From JAHEME01 sp034435035 (GTDB lineage: Bacteria; Chloroflexota; Anaerolineae; Aggregatilineales; UBA3940): a DNA stretch of 64,000 nt. The stretch lies in the NCBI GenBank assembly GCA_034435035.1, contig DAOTXW010000089.1:34790-98789 (forward strand), written 5' to 3'. Positions 15,459 through 23,732 of this stretch are shown here, piece by piece. The first letter of the stretch is position 1; every line of letters begins with the position of its first letter. The position numbers and the translations under genes are program-made. Under the pieces are notes generated by a model, which had not been told where the DNA came from, did not search any database, and was given only the letters and a program-made list of their open reading frames with translations.

Positions 15459-16172
15459 TCATGGCTGCTTGAACCAGCGAATATCCAGCCAGTTGATCAG
15501 CTGGCGAGCGACCGGATGCGTAATGCGCACTGAGGCTTCGAACCGCTGCGGTGAGAAGGCGTACATTCGCACATAATGCGGGCGCAGCACAAAGATGAAG
15601 TAGTCATCCTCCCAGCGCTTGCTCGTCCACAGGAAGGCTACACCTGCCTCACGGCGCATCAGATCCAGCCAGCGGCGCTTGTCATAGGTGCTCAGATCAG
15701 CCAGATGAAAGCGCAAAGCAAGCATGTGGTTGAGGGTGAAGGTTGACTCGGTCACGTTCTGCTCGCTGTAGATATCGATTGTCAGCATCGCCCCGCTGTC
15801 CTGGCTGGTCAGCGCAGCGACAGCGCGACTGGCAGGTCGAGTATCCTGAGGGGAGCGCGCTATTGAGGTCAGCAGGGGGGCGTTGGCAAAACGGCGAGCC
15901 AGCTCCGTATCCAGATCGATCTCGCCGCGCAGGAACTGCTTGATTGTGACAGGGGCCTGGTCAATGCGAATGCTGCGACGCAGCGAGCCGGTGCCGCTGA
16001 GGTCGCGCAGCAGCCGCTGACGATCCTCTGCAGAGATACGGGTATGGGTGGCAAGGGCAGACGGATTCAGGCGGCCCGTACCAGGCGGAAGCCCATCACG
16101 CTCAAACTGCCGGCCCGGAGACGCTGCGCCCACGGTCGGAGTATCGCCGGGGTCGAAATCAAAGTTGCTCAT
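15459..16172 (-). CDS. Conserved-looking hypothetical protein
   Basis: A 237-residue soluble protein that I do not recognise. Visible features: an unstructured N-terminus of about 45 residues rich in Gly, Pro and Thr; a central acidic and helical part (DLDTELARRF); and a C-terminal half with alternating strands (MLTIDIYSEQNVTESTFTL, YFIFVLRPHYVRMYAF) that looks like an alpha/beta domain. No Cys pairs, signal peptide or membrane segment. ATG at 16172 with GAGG and AGGG upstream. It is transcribed toward rnz with a gap of 93 bases, so both may share a promoter at 16222-16251. Confidence 0.65.
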   Translation of the reverse strand: MSNFDFDPGDTPTVGAASPGRQFERDGLPPGTGRLNPSALATHTRISAEDRQRLLRDLSGTGSLRRSIRIDQAPVTIKQFLRGEIDLDTELARRFANAPLLTSIARSPQDTRPASRAVAALTSQDSGAMLTIDIYSEQNVTESTFTLNHMLALRFHLADLSTYDKRRWLDLMRREAGVAFLWTSKRWEDDYFIFVLRPHYVRMYAFSPQRFEASVRITHPVARQLINWLDIRWFKQP

Positions 16173-16221
16173 GATGCCCTGTCCTCTTTACCCAGCCTGT
16201 GGCGAGGAACGCCAGCCTCTG

Positions 16222-16251
16222 ACTATAGCACGGTCGATTGGAACCTAGCAA
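16222..16251 (-). promoter_or_regulatory. Promoter of the 15459-16172 gene
   Basis: Minus strand: -35 TTGCTA (16251-16246), 18-base spacer, and an extended -10 TGc-TATAGT (16227-16222). It lies about 50 bases before the ATG. The rest of the 249-base divergent region holds a possible extended -10 for ssb, TGg-TACACT at 16358-16363 on the plus strand. Confidence 0.55.
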
Positions 16252-16421
16252 GTAACGTAAGGGCCAGGTTTGCGGGCCCTATCACTTTCATGTACCCTTG
16301 GGCTAAACCAGCACTCCGCCGAGTGAGGAGCGGCTCGCCTGCCAGCGCATTGGGTGGTACACTTGTTCTACATTTGAGTGGATCCATCGACACCTGCCGC
16401 TATTACCAAAGGAGCACTGAC

Positions 16422-16820
16422 GTGTTTCAGCAATGCATCATTATCGGGAATCTGGGCCGTGATCCGGAAATGCGCTACACCCCTGATGGCACCGCGGTAA
16501 CGAGCTTCACGGTTGCGGTCAACCGCCGCTGGACCGGCAAGGATGGCAGCGAGGGGGAGAAGACCTGGTGGTTCAAAGTGACCTGCTGGCGGAAGCTGGC
16601 GGAGACCACCAATCAGTATCTGAAAAAAGGCCGTCAGGTGATGGTCATCGGAGAAGTGGACGCTTCGGCGTACCTTGCGAAAGAGGATGGCCAGCCGCGG
16701 GCCACACTCGAGCTGACCGCGCGCGATGTGCGGTTCTTGGGTGGCCGTGATGAGGGCATGGGCAGCAGCTCTGGCGGCGCTGCTTCGTATCCCCAGGAAG
16801 AAGAGGACATTCCCTTCTAG
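16422..16820 (+). CDS. ssb: Single-stranded DNA-binding protein
   Basis: Binds and protects single-stranded DNA during replication and repair. The 132-residue protein begins FQQCIIIGNLGRDPEMRYTPDG, the classic OB-fold start, continues through FTVAVNRRW, TWWFKVTCW and GRQVMVIGEV, and ends in a short Gly/Ser linker and the acidic tail EEEDIPF that recruits partners. The GTG at 16422 is chosen because AAAGGAG sits 7 bases upstream; the open frame extends back to 16044 without support. It is followed after 9 bases by the translin-like gene, so the two are cotranscribed. Confidence 0.95.
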   Translation: MFQQCIIIGNLGRDPEMRYTPDGTAVTSFTVAVNRRWTGKDGSEGEKTWWFKVTCWRKLAETTNQYLKKGRQVMVIGEVDASAYLAKEDGQPRATLELTARDVRFLGGRDEGMGSSSGGAASYPQEEEDIPF

Positions 16821-16829
16821 AGATAAGAC

Positions 16830-17522
16830 ATGCCTGTCCTCCCCGATCTGGAACGGAATGCCGAGACGATCCGGGCCGAGCTTGAGCGCATCAACTCGGC
16901 CCGGGATGTGGCCCTGGCGCGCTCTCGTGAGCTGATCCGGGTCTGCGCTGCGGCTATCAAAGCCGTGCACCGGGCAAACTGGGAGGAAGCCGAACAGGGC
17001 CTCATGGTTGTTCAACGCGCTGCTTACGAGCTGATCGAGGGCCTGCACGACTATCCCGACCTTTACCAGGCAGGCTATACACAGGATGCGCTAAAGGAAT
17101 ACGTTGAGGCCTTTGCCATCTATTCGCTGGTGAGGGATCGAGCGCTGCCCGATCCCCAACAGCTGCGGGTAACCGGAGCAACCTATCTGAATGGTCTGGC
17201 CGAAGCCGCCAGTGAGCTAAGGCGCAGCACGCTGGACATCATTCGACACGGCCACAGCCAGCAGGCCGAGCACCTGCTTGAAGCAATGGACGGTATCTAC
17301 AACCTGCTCATGACCTTTGACTTCCCGGATGCCATCACCTATGGCTTGCGCCGGCGCGTCGACAACCTGCGTGGAGTGCTGGAACGCACACGGGGCGATC
17401 TGACCAGCAGCCTGCGCCAGGAGCACCTTCAGGCCGCGCTCAATAAGCTTGAACAGAAGCTGAGCCTGTCGGCAGAATATTCGGAAGCAATCCGACTGCC
17501 GAGCGACGAAGACGAATCGTAG
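16830..17522 (+). CDS. Translin family protein
   Basis: A 230-residue all-helical protein resembling translin, the nucleic-acid-binding octamer subunit known from eukaryotes and archaea; with its partner TRAX it forms the RNase C3PO. Seen: long amphipathic helices, an N-terminal RAELERINSARDVAL stretch, a central YLNGLAEAASELRRSTLDIIR segment matching the translin GLADxxGELRR signature, and a C-terminal helix before an acidic tail. The TRAX catalytic acidic residues cannot be judged from sequence alone. It sits 9 bases after ssb, which suggests a role with single-stranded nucleic acids (inference). Confidence 0.8.
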   Translation: MPVLPDLERNAETIRAELERINSARDVALARSRELIRVCAAAIKAVHRANWEEAEQGLMVVQRAAYELIEGLHDYPDLYQAGYTQDALKEYVEAFAIYSLVRDRALPDPQQLRVTGATYLNGLAEAASELRRSTLDIIRHGHSQQAEHLLEAMDGIYNLLMTFDFPDAITYGLRRRVDNLRGVLERTRGDLTSSLRQEHLQAALNKLEQKLSLSAEYSEAIRLPSDEDES

Positions 17523-17563
17523 CCACCTGCCGCTGCCTGAGCCGGACGGTACCCGGAGCGGCA

Positions 17564-17594
17564 GCGCTGCAGCCTCTTCTGTCGGCTGCAGCGC
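17564..17594. terminator. Inverted repeat between translin and a convergent small gene
   Basis: GCGCTGCAGCC at 17564-17574 pairs perfectly with GGCTGCAGCGC at 17584-17594 over a 9-base loop. No T-run follows on either strand. Placement between convergent genes suggests a shared terminator. Confidence 0.5.
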
Positions 17595-17617
17595 GATTAG
17601 CCCGGAATCTAATGCTA

Positions 17618-17863
17618 TCAGAATTGATTGTAGCTGGCCTTGATTGTTGGCTCGTGCGGCTTACGTTCGAGCCAGGCAGGTGTTTTGTCTTTGTGCCGAA
17701 TATCGAGCGGATCGCCGAAGAGACGCATCCCCAGGCCAAAGGGCAGCGTGATCGTCATGTAGAAGACCATCAGGAAGACACGCCCCACCACCTCGCCCAT
17801 GAGGTGGCCGAACTTCTTCCACGCTTTCCAGACAGCGGACAAACCTCGTTTGATCGACTCCAC
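17618..17863 (-). CDS. Small single-span membrane protein, SxtJ C-terminal-like
   Basis: An 81-residue protein with one strong hydrophobic segment (about 25-48: VVGRVFLMVFYMTITLPFGL), followed by GMRLFGDPLD and a soluble tail with the sequence PAWLERK. The LPFGLxxRLFGDPL and WLERK pattern recurs in small membrane proteins linked to exopolysaccharide or SxtJ-type loci; the role is unknown. GTG at 17863 has GGAG 6 bases upstream, and a TATAAT box lies at 17906-17901 on its strand. Confidence 0.7.
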   Translation of the reverse strand: MESIKRGLSAVWKAWKKFGHLMGEVVGRVFLMVFYMTITLPFGLGMRLFGDPLDIRHKDKTPAWLERKPHEPTIKASYNQF

Positions 17864-17934
17864 TCTGCGCTCCGTGCTGTGACTGTCATGAACTGTGGCG
17901 ATTATAACGCGGCCGCAGCGAACTCACCACGACG

Positions 17935-17963
17935 TTGCCCGGCTTCTACCAGCGGGCTATAAT
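17935..17963 (+). promoter_or_regulatory. Promoter of the lipoprotein PBP gene
   Basis: Plus strand: -35 TTGCCC (17935-17940), 17-base spacer, -10 TATAAT (17958-17963). The leader to the ATG at 18037 would be about 67 bases. A divergent TATAAT at 17901-17906 serves the small membrane protein. Confidence 0.75.
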
Positions 17964-18036
17964 GAGGCGCCCTGATGGCTTCAGGGGGCGGAGGCATCTC
18001 GCATCCGGCCCCTGTTTCTATGGACTGCTACTGACT

Positions 18037-20277
18037 ATGAAATGCTCCCGATACTGCGCCCTTCTCGCTGCCCTCATCCTGACAGCCTGTGGTCTGTTGC
18101 CATCCTCACCAAGCTCCACACAGCCTGCGGCGGGACCGCAGCCGACTCCAACCCCTAATCTGGGTGAGCCGGACGGTGTCGCAGAGGCATTCCTGGGTGC
18201 GTGGTCGGCTGGCAACTACGAAGGAATGTACAGCCTGCTGTCCCCCAACAGCCAGGCGGAGTACACACTGGAGGAGTTCAGCAGCATTTATGCCAGCACG
18301 GCAGCGGCCATGACGCTGATCGATCTGCAGGCAGCACCGCTCTCTGCACTCCCTGACACAACCGGTACCACTGCTCGTGTTGCCTTCCATGTCACTTACA
18401 ACACCCAGGTGATTGGCCCGATCGAGGAAGATCTGACCATGAACATGATCCTCGCCGATGGGCGGTGGGGGATCTCCTGGACGCCTGCCCTTATCTTCCC
18501 GGAAATGGCAGGGAACAACACCATCCAGATGGAAATCGAGAATCCGGCGCGGGCAAACATCTACGATCGCAACGGTCTGTGGCTGGTTTCGGCTAATGCG
18601 TCAGCGGTCACAATCAGCGTTGTTCCCGGCGAGATCAGCCCGGACTGGGAAGAGCAGATGCTGAACCTGCTGAGTGAGGTATTGCGCACCACACCGGCAG
18701 ATATCCGAAAGAACTACGAGGGATATCCGGCTGACTGGGTGCTGGCCGTTGGCGATGCGGATGCCGAAACAGTGCAGGCAAACTGGGGAGCCCTGAGCAG
18801 CTACCCCGCGCTGCGCTTCACAGACAAAAGCGGTCGGCGTTATTTCAACCTGCTGGCGCCGCACGTGCTGGGATACACGGGCTTCATCCCTGCTGAACAG
18901 AGCGCATCCTACCTGGCCAGAGGCTATCGGGGCGATGAACTGGTCGGGCTGAGCGGTCTTGAGCTGTGGGGAGAAAACTATCTGGCGGGAACACGGGGCG
19001 GCGTGCTGAGCGCTTATACCCCAAGCGGGCAATACTTTGGGGAGATAGCCAGGCGCGACCCGCAGCCGGCACAAAGTCTGTACACCACACTGGACCGGAA
19101 CCTCCAGACGATCGTCCAGGACGCGATCGAAGACGCTTACCGCGCCGGCTCTGCGACATGGGCGCCCACCTCAGGGGGGGCGGCAGTAGTCGTGCTGGAT
19201 GTCAACACCGGCGATATCCTGGCGATGGCCAGCTACCCCTATTTTGACCCCAATGTCCTGAACCCGAACAACAGCCACCCGCTCCTCACCGACACCTACC
19301 TGAGTGACCTGCTCAATGATCCGCGCCGGCCTTTCCTGAACCGTGCCACCCAGGGCCAGTATCCGCCGGGCTCTCTATTCAAGATCATTTCAATGGCCAC
19401 AGCGATCGGCAGCGGCACCCTGCAAGAAGACTCAACCTATACCTGTACCGGCATCTGGACCGAGATGGGTGCCGATAACCCGCGCTACGACTGGCTGGAA
19501 GAGGGGCATGGAACCATCACGCTCCAGCAAGCCCTGACCGGCTCCTGCAACCCCTTTTTCTATCACATTGGCTTCGTGACCGGCCAGCGAGACTACAATC
19601 TGCTGCCGACCTATGCACGTGAGTTTGGGCTGGGCAGCCCGCTGGGCATCCAGATTGAGGAGAATCCAGGCCTGATCCCGGACCCAGATTGGTTGTGGCA
19701 GACACGCGGGCAGGAGTGGACTCTATCAGACAGCGTCAATATGGCCATCGGCCAGGGCGATGTCCTGGTGACGCCTTTACAGATGGCTGTCGCTATCGCC
19801 GCGATCGCTAACGGCGGCACGCTCTACCGCCCGCAGCTGGTTGATCGGATCGGCCTGATCGGGGAAGAGCCAAGCGTGACCTTTGAACCTGAGGTCATTG
19901 GCAATCTCTCGCTGACGCCGGAGCAGCTTCAGGCTATTCGGGAAGGGATGCGTGGGGTCGTCACAGACATCACCCTGGGAACAGCTGAATACCGGCTGGG
20001 GAGCCTTGAAATCCCGGTAGCCGGCAAGACCGGTACGGCTCAGGTGTCTCAGCCGGGCGCCCCACCGCTGGCCTGGTTCGGGGGCTATGCACCCTACGAG
20101 AACCCGGAAATCGCGGTGGTGGTCATGATCGAGAATGGAGGTCAGGGATCGGGTGTGGCCGCTCCGATATTCCGCCGGATCATCGAGAAATATTACGACG
20201 TGCGGGTGCTAGACTATCCGCCTGACTGGTTTGATCCGGAGCTGTTTGAGTTCGTGACGGAAGACATCGGCGAATAA
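18037..20277 (+). CDS. Lipoprotein class B penicillin-binding protein with MecA-type N-terminal domain
   Basis: A monofunctional transpeptidase cross-linking peptidoglycan outside the membrane. The 746-residue protein starts with a lipoprotein signal (lipobox LTAC, Cys18), then a Pro/Thr linker, an NTF2-like MecA_N domain (about 48-165: EAFLGAWSAGNYEGMYSLLS), the PBP dimerisation domain and the transpeptidase domain with S446-x-x-K449, S503-C-N505 and K664-T-G. It resembles Bacillus PbpC and staphylococcal PBP2a in layout. The third PBP domain type needed for glycan polymerisation is absent. ATG at 18037 is chosen because it starts the lipoprotein signal; the frame extends upstream to 17935 without sense. 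Beta-lactam tolerance cannot be inferred from layout alone. Confidence 0.93.
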   Translation: MKCSRYCALLAALILTACGLLPSSPSSTQPAAGPQPTPTPNLGEPDGVAEAFLGAWSAGNYEGMYSLLSPNSQAEYTLEEFSSIYASTAAAMTLIDLQAAPLSALPDTTGTTARVAFHVTYNTQVIGPIEEDLTMNMILADGRWGISWTPALIFPEMAGNNTIQMEIENPARANIYDRNGLWLVSANASAVTISVVPGEISPDWEEQMLNLLSEVLRTTPADIRKNYEGYPADWVLAVGDADAETVQANWGALSSYPALRFTDKSGRRYFNLLAPHVLGYTGFIPAEQSASYLARGYRGDELVGLSGLELWGENYLAGTRGGVLSAYTPSGQYFGEIARRDPQPAQSLYTTLDRNLQTIVQDAIEDAYRAGSATWAPTSGGAAVVVLDVNTGDILAMASYPYFDPNVLNPNNSHPLLTDTYLSDLLNDPRRPFLNRATQGQYPPGSLFKIISMATAIGSGTLQEDSTYTCTGIWTEMGADNPRYDWLEEGHGTITLQQALTGSCNPFFYHIGFVTGQRDYNLLPTYAREFGLGSPLGIQIEENPGLIPDPDWLWQTRGQEWTLSDSVNMAIGQGDVLVTPLQMAVAIAAIANGGTLYRPQLVDRIGLIGEEPSVTFEPEVIGNLSLTPEQLQAIREGMRGVVTDITLGTAEYRLGSLEIPVAGKTGTAQVSQPGAPPLAWFGGYAPYENPEIAVVVMIENGGQGSGVAAPIFRRIIEKYYDVRVLDYPPDWFDPELFEFVTEDIGE

Positions 20278-20297
20278 GGCTTCAGTCTCTCCATCCA

Positions 20298-20324
20298 CCC
20301 CGGCCGATATCAGCCGGGGTTTTT
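20298..20324 (+). terminator. Intrinsic terminator after the lipoprotein PBP gene
   Basis: CCCCGGC (20298-20304) pairs with GCCGGGG (20313-20319) over an 8-base loop and is followed by TTTTT (20320-20324). It lies 20 bases past the PBP stop. Confidence 0.9.
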
Positions 20325-20346
20325 GTCTGCCTACAGCTCCCGGCCT

Positions 20347-22403
20347 CTATGTCTGAGCCATTTCCCCCCGCACAGTGTGATAGAGCAGATCGGCACGGAG
20401 CTCCGAGAGCGCATAACAGGGGCCGCCGAGATGTTCAGCCAGCCGCTGGGCAAGGCCTTGATCAAAGCTGGCATGCTCCATATTGATTACCACTGAGCGT
20501 ATCCCCTCCTCATGGATCTGCCGCGCGATGCGATGAGCTTCGTCCTGGGGGGGAAGATTGCCAATCGACACGTTTCCGGCGCCATCTGTGAGCAGGATCA
20601 TCAGCGGCATGACGTCGGGGTGAGACAGGCTATCCTGTTGAAAGACCTGCAGAGCCAGGGCCAGCCCTGCTGACAGTGGGGTCTTACCGCCGACGGGGAT
20701 ATCGGCCAGCGCACGCTGTGCCAGCTGAACCGAGTTAGTGGGCGGCAGAACCAGATGAGCACGGTTCTTCTGGAACACGATCAGCCCAACCCGATCGCGC
20801 CGCTGATAAGCATCGGTGAGGAGGGACAGGATGGCGCCCTTGGTAGCCGTCATTCGTTCGGCAACTGCCATGCTCCAAGAGGCATCAACCACAAACAGGA
20901 CAAGATTGGCCTGGCGCTTGACCCGCACTTTGCGCTGGAGGTCCTGCTTGCGCACCGCAAAGGCCAGATCGCCAGTATCCCGCTCGATCTGGAAGGGCGC
21001 AGCAGCGCGGATGGTGGCATCAAAGGCGATGTCGCTGGTCTTGCCTTCGGCAGGGCGCGCCTGGATGTAGCGCCCCCGCTTGCGCTCGGTACGGGTCTGG
21101 CTCCGGCGCCCGCTCTGGCGGCGCGTCAGTCGATCCAGGGGGGTATCCAGCCGGCGCGCTATCTTGAATTCCTCGCCCGGCTGCACCTTCTGCCCACCTT
21201 CCCACCAGCGCGATTCCTGTGAGGAAAACACCTGCTGGCGCTGCGGCTGGGTGGGAGCAACCTCGGGATGTTCCTCCAGGTCGGGCTGCTCGTCTACGGC
21301 CTCAGCCTGTTTTTTTTTAGCTCAACTGATTCCTCGCTCATCTCCTGCTCGCCCTCATCAATCTGCTCTGCTTCGCGCCGGGCATACTCAAGGCGCTCTT
21401 CCAGATTGTGGAGGCTGGCCTGGGCTTCCTGGAAGGGGCCGCGCCGCACGCGATGCGGCAGCGCCAGCTCGGCCGCCAGCAAAATGTCGCGGTCGCTAAC
21501 GGACAGCCGTCCTTCCAGGGCCGCATGCGCCCGGGCCGTCTTGAGGATGACCAGATCGGCACGATGCCCATCAACCGCCAGGCTGGAGGTGAGGGTGGCA
21601 ATGGTTGCCAGGTTCTGCCGTGAGTAAGCTACCCGATCGACTATTTCGCGAGCCCGGATGATCTCATCCGCCAGATGCTGTTCGTGCTCCAGCCACATCT
21701 CGCGGAAGCCAACGGGATCGCTCTCAAACTGGATGTGCCGCTCCAGAATAGCCATACGCTCGGCGGCATCCTGCAAGCCCCGCACATCTACCGCCAGCGC
21801 AAAGCGGTCGAGCAGCTGCGGGCGCAGGTCGCCTTCTTCCGGATTCATCGTCCCCACAAGGATAAAGCGGGCCGGGTGGGAAAAGCTGATCCCTTCTCGC
21901 TCCACTACATTGATCCCCATGGCGGCTGAGTCAAGCAGCAGATCAACCACGTGATCATCAAGCAGGTTCACTTCATCCACATAGAGGATGCCGCGGTTAG
22001 CAGAAGCCAGCACTCCAGCATCAAACTGCCGCTGACCAAGCTGGATCGCTTTCTCGATATCCAGCGTGCCGACCACACGATCCTCTGTCGCGCTAACAGG
22101 GAGATCGACCAGGCGAATCCGGCGACGCGTCACAGCCAGTTCATGGCCAGCCGCCCGGCGCTCACGGCACTCGTCACACCATGCCTCGGGGTGGGCCGGA
22201 TCGCAGCTAAAGCGGCAGTCCGCCACCACCTCAATCTCCGGCAACAACGCAGCCAGCGCGCGGGCCGCCGTACTCTTGGCTGTACCGCGCTCGCCGCGAA
22301 TCAGCACCCCACCGATCTGGGGGTTCACTGCATTAAGCACCAGGGCCCGTTTCATGCGGTCCTGGCCAACCAGCGCCGTAAACGGATATATCACTGCCGG
22401 CAT
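20347..22403 (-). CDS. chlD-type magnesium/cobalt chelatase subunit (AAA+ and VWA), joined by a -1 frameshift
   Basis: Medium subunit of a Mg- or Co-chelatase. The frame-0 part (22403-21294, 369 residues) is a complete AAA+ module: Walker A GERGTAKS at 37-44, Walker B YVDEVN with D143-E144, four cysteines at 63, 67, 76 and 79, and an acidic tail, ending 4 sense codons after A9. The second part (open from 21309 to 20347) continues in the -1 frame through an acidic, Pro/Gln-rich linker into the VWA domain with MIDAS residues D507-x-S509-x-S511, a GKTPLSAG motif and LLTDGAGN. Reading with one -1 slip at the A9 tract gives 685 residues, the usual size of a fused ChlD. An in-frame GTG at 21231 could also start the VWA part alone. 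Whether it serves cobalamin or another tetrapyrrole is not shown; no large subunit is in the window. Confidence 0.88.
21310..21318 (-). promoter_or_regulatory. Candidate -1 ribosomal frameshift site (A9)
   Basis: On the minus strand nine consecutive A residues (GCT-A9-CAGG) lie in the acidic linker of the chlD-type gene. In frame 0 they read cta aaa aaa aac and a TAG stop follows 5 codons later. A -1 slip gives cta aaa aaa aaa cag and enters the VWA frame. A purine-rich GAGGA lies about 12 bases upstream, the spacing of the internal Shine-Dalgarno stimulator at dnaX-type sites, and GGCTG/CAGCC can form a small hairpin directly downstream. Confidence 0.7.
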
Positions 22404-22491
22404 AAGAATTTTCGTTCCCCGAAGATGCGGCCAGTGGGGCCGACCCGCCGAGATTATACCCTACCGGCGGGCACGGAAACACAACACAGCG

Positions 22492-23730
22492 CTAGCCGCT
22501 TAGCGACATGCTGACCATCAGCGCATACACCTGAGCCGCACGCGCCACATCGTCCAAACGAACCTGCTCATTGACAGTATGCGCGTAGTCTGGATTGCCC
22601 GGCCCGAAACCCACAGTGGGGATACCCAGCTCCCCCATGCTGTACACTCCATCCGTGGAGAAAGCCCAGTGGCCCACTTCAGGCTCCTGCCCGATGCAGG
22701 AGCGAATGGCTCGAGACATCATAGCGATAAGTGGGTGGTCGGGATCCAGCGCCCATGCGTTAAAAGCCTGTCGAATGCACATAGCATAGCCAGTATAAGA
22801 ACTGGCCATATATTCGGCGATTTCCACGGTCGCCTCGAGGCCCTCCCGATCGATCACGGTTTGTATCTGCATCTGAGCGCGGGTGGCTGTCTCGCCGACT
22901 GTCAGGCGGCGATCCACATAGAACACGCATTTGTCAGGGATAGCATTAGCGCTGGGGGCCGAGCTCTCAATATGAGTCACAGCGATCGAACCAGAGCCAA
23001 GAAAGGGATCTGCAGCCATCCCGGCAGAGAGAAGGTCAATGCCAAAGATCAGCCGAGCCGCGCCAACCACCGCGTTCTCGCCCAGGTCGGGCCGTGATCC
23101 ATGGCTGCTGCGGCCGTGAACTGTGACTTTGAACAGCACCCTGCCGCGATGCCCGCGCTTGACGGTCATATTGCTTGGTTCCGCCAGCAGGATCCAATCC
23201 GGTCTGATGTTCTCGTTGTCCATCAAAGCCCTGAGGGCGCACCCTTCACAGGGCTCCTGTTGAACCACAAAGGCGAGAGCCAGAGTCCCATGCAAGGGAG
23301 TCCCCGACTCTATCAGCCGCTTGACTGCATAGACAACAGCCGCTATGGATCCTTTCATGTCGCAGGCCCCCAAGCCATAAAGGAACCCATCCTGAACCGC
23401 AGCCTCATAGGGGGCATAGGGCCAGCCGGACGCGGTCGGGGCGACAGTATCCATATGGGCGTCAATCAACAGGGTCGGGCCGGGTCCGTCGCCCAGCCGG
23501 GCCACCACGTTACCAACCCGGTCTATATGCACATCGCTGACGCCTACCGCTTTCAGCTCGTCCAGGATCAGGTTGGCGACAGCGCCTTCCTGGGTGGAAG
23601 GGCTGGGAGTCTGTACCAGCGAACGAAGGAAGCCGGTCATCTGGATGCACTCATCGGTCGTCAGAGCAAGGCGCTCAGGCGTCACCGGGAGAGAGGCCCC
23701 TGAGAGAGGCGGGAACGGGAAGATCGGCAT
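22492..23730 (-). CDS. M20 family metallopeptidase (ArgE/DapE/YgeY-like)
   Basis: Zinc-dependent amidohydrolase of 412 residues acting on a small peptide, N-acyl amino acid or related amide. Seen: the metal motif LLIDAHMDTV, the second metal Asp in GACDMKGS, the catalytic and metal-binding acidic pair in QQEPCEG, a dimerisation lid with HGRSSHGSRPDLG, and a C-terminal metal histidine in YAHTVNEQVR. The EPCEG and RGHRGR motifs are nearest to YgeY-type hydrolases, from memory. ATG at 23730 follows the stop of the upstream sugar transferase gene by 2 bases and has GGAG 10 bases upstream; the frame is open to 23838. Its tie to the polysaccharide locus is only position. Confidence 0.88.
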   Translation of the reverse strand: MPIFPFPPLSGASLPVTPERLALTTDECIQMTGFLRSLVQTPSPSTQEGAVANLILDELKAVGVSDVHIDRVGNVVARLGDGPGPTLLIDAHMDTVAPTASGWPYAPYEAAVQDGFLYGLGACDMKGSIAAVVYAVKRLIESGTPLHGTLALAFVVQQEPCEGCALRALMDNENIRPDWILLAEPSNMTVKRGHRGRVLFKVTVHGRSSHGSRPDLGENAVVGAARLIFGIDLLSAGMAADPFLGSGSIAVTHIESSAPSANAIPDKCVFYVDRRLTVGETATRAQMQIQTVIDREGLEATVEIAEYMASSYTGYAMCIRQAFNAWALDPDHPLIAMMSRAIRSCIGQEPEVGHWAFSTDGVYSMGELGIPTVGFGPGNPDYAHTVNEQVRLDDVARAAQVYALMVSMSLSG

Positions 23731-23732
23731 GG

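Noticed and set aside
21229..21231. GTG at 21231 as an independent start of a separate VWA gene
   Set aside because: The frame stays open upstream exactly to the A9 slip site and fuses to give normal ChlD length, so a frameshift join explains more; a secondary start is still possible.
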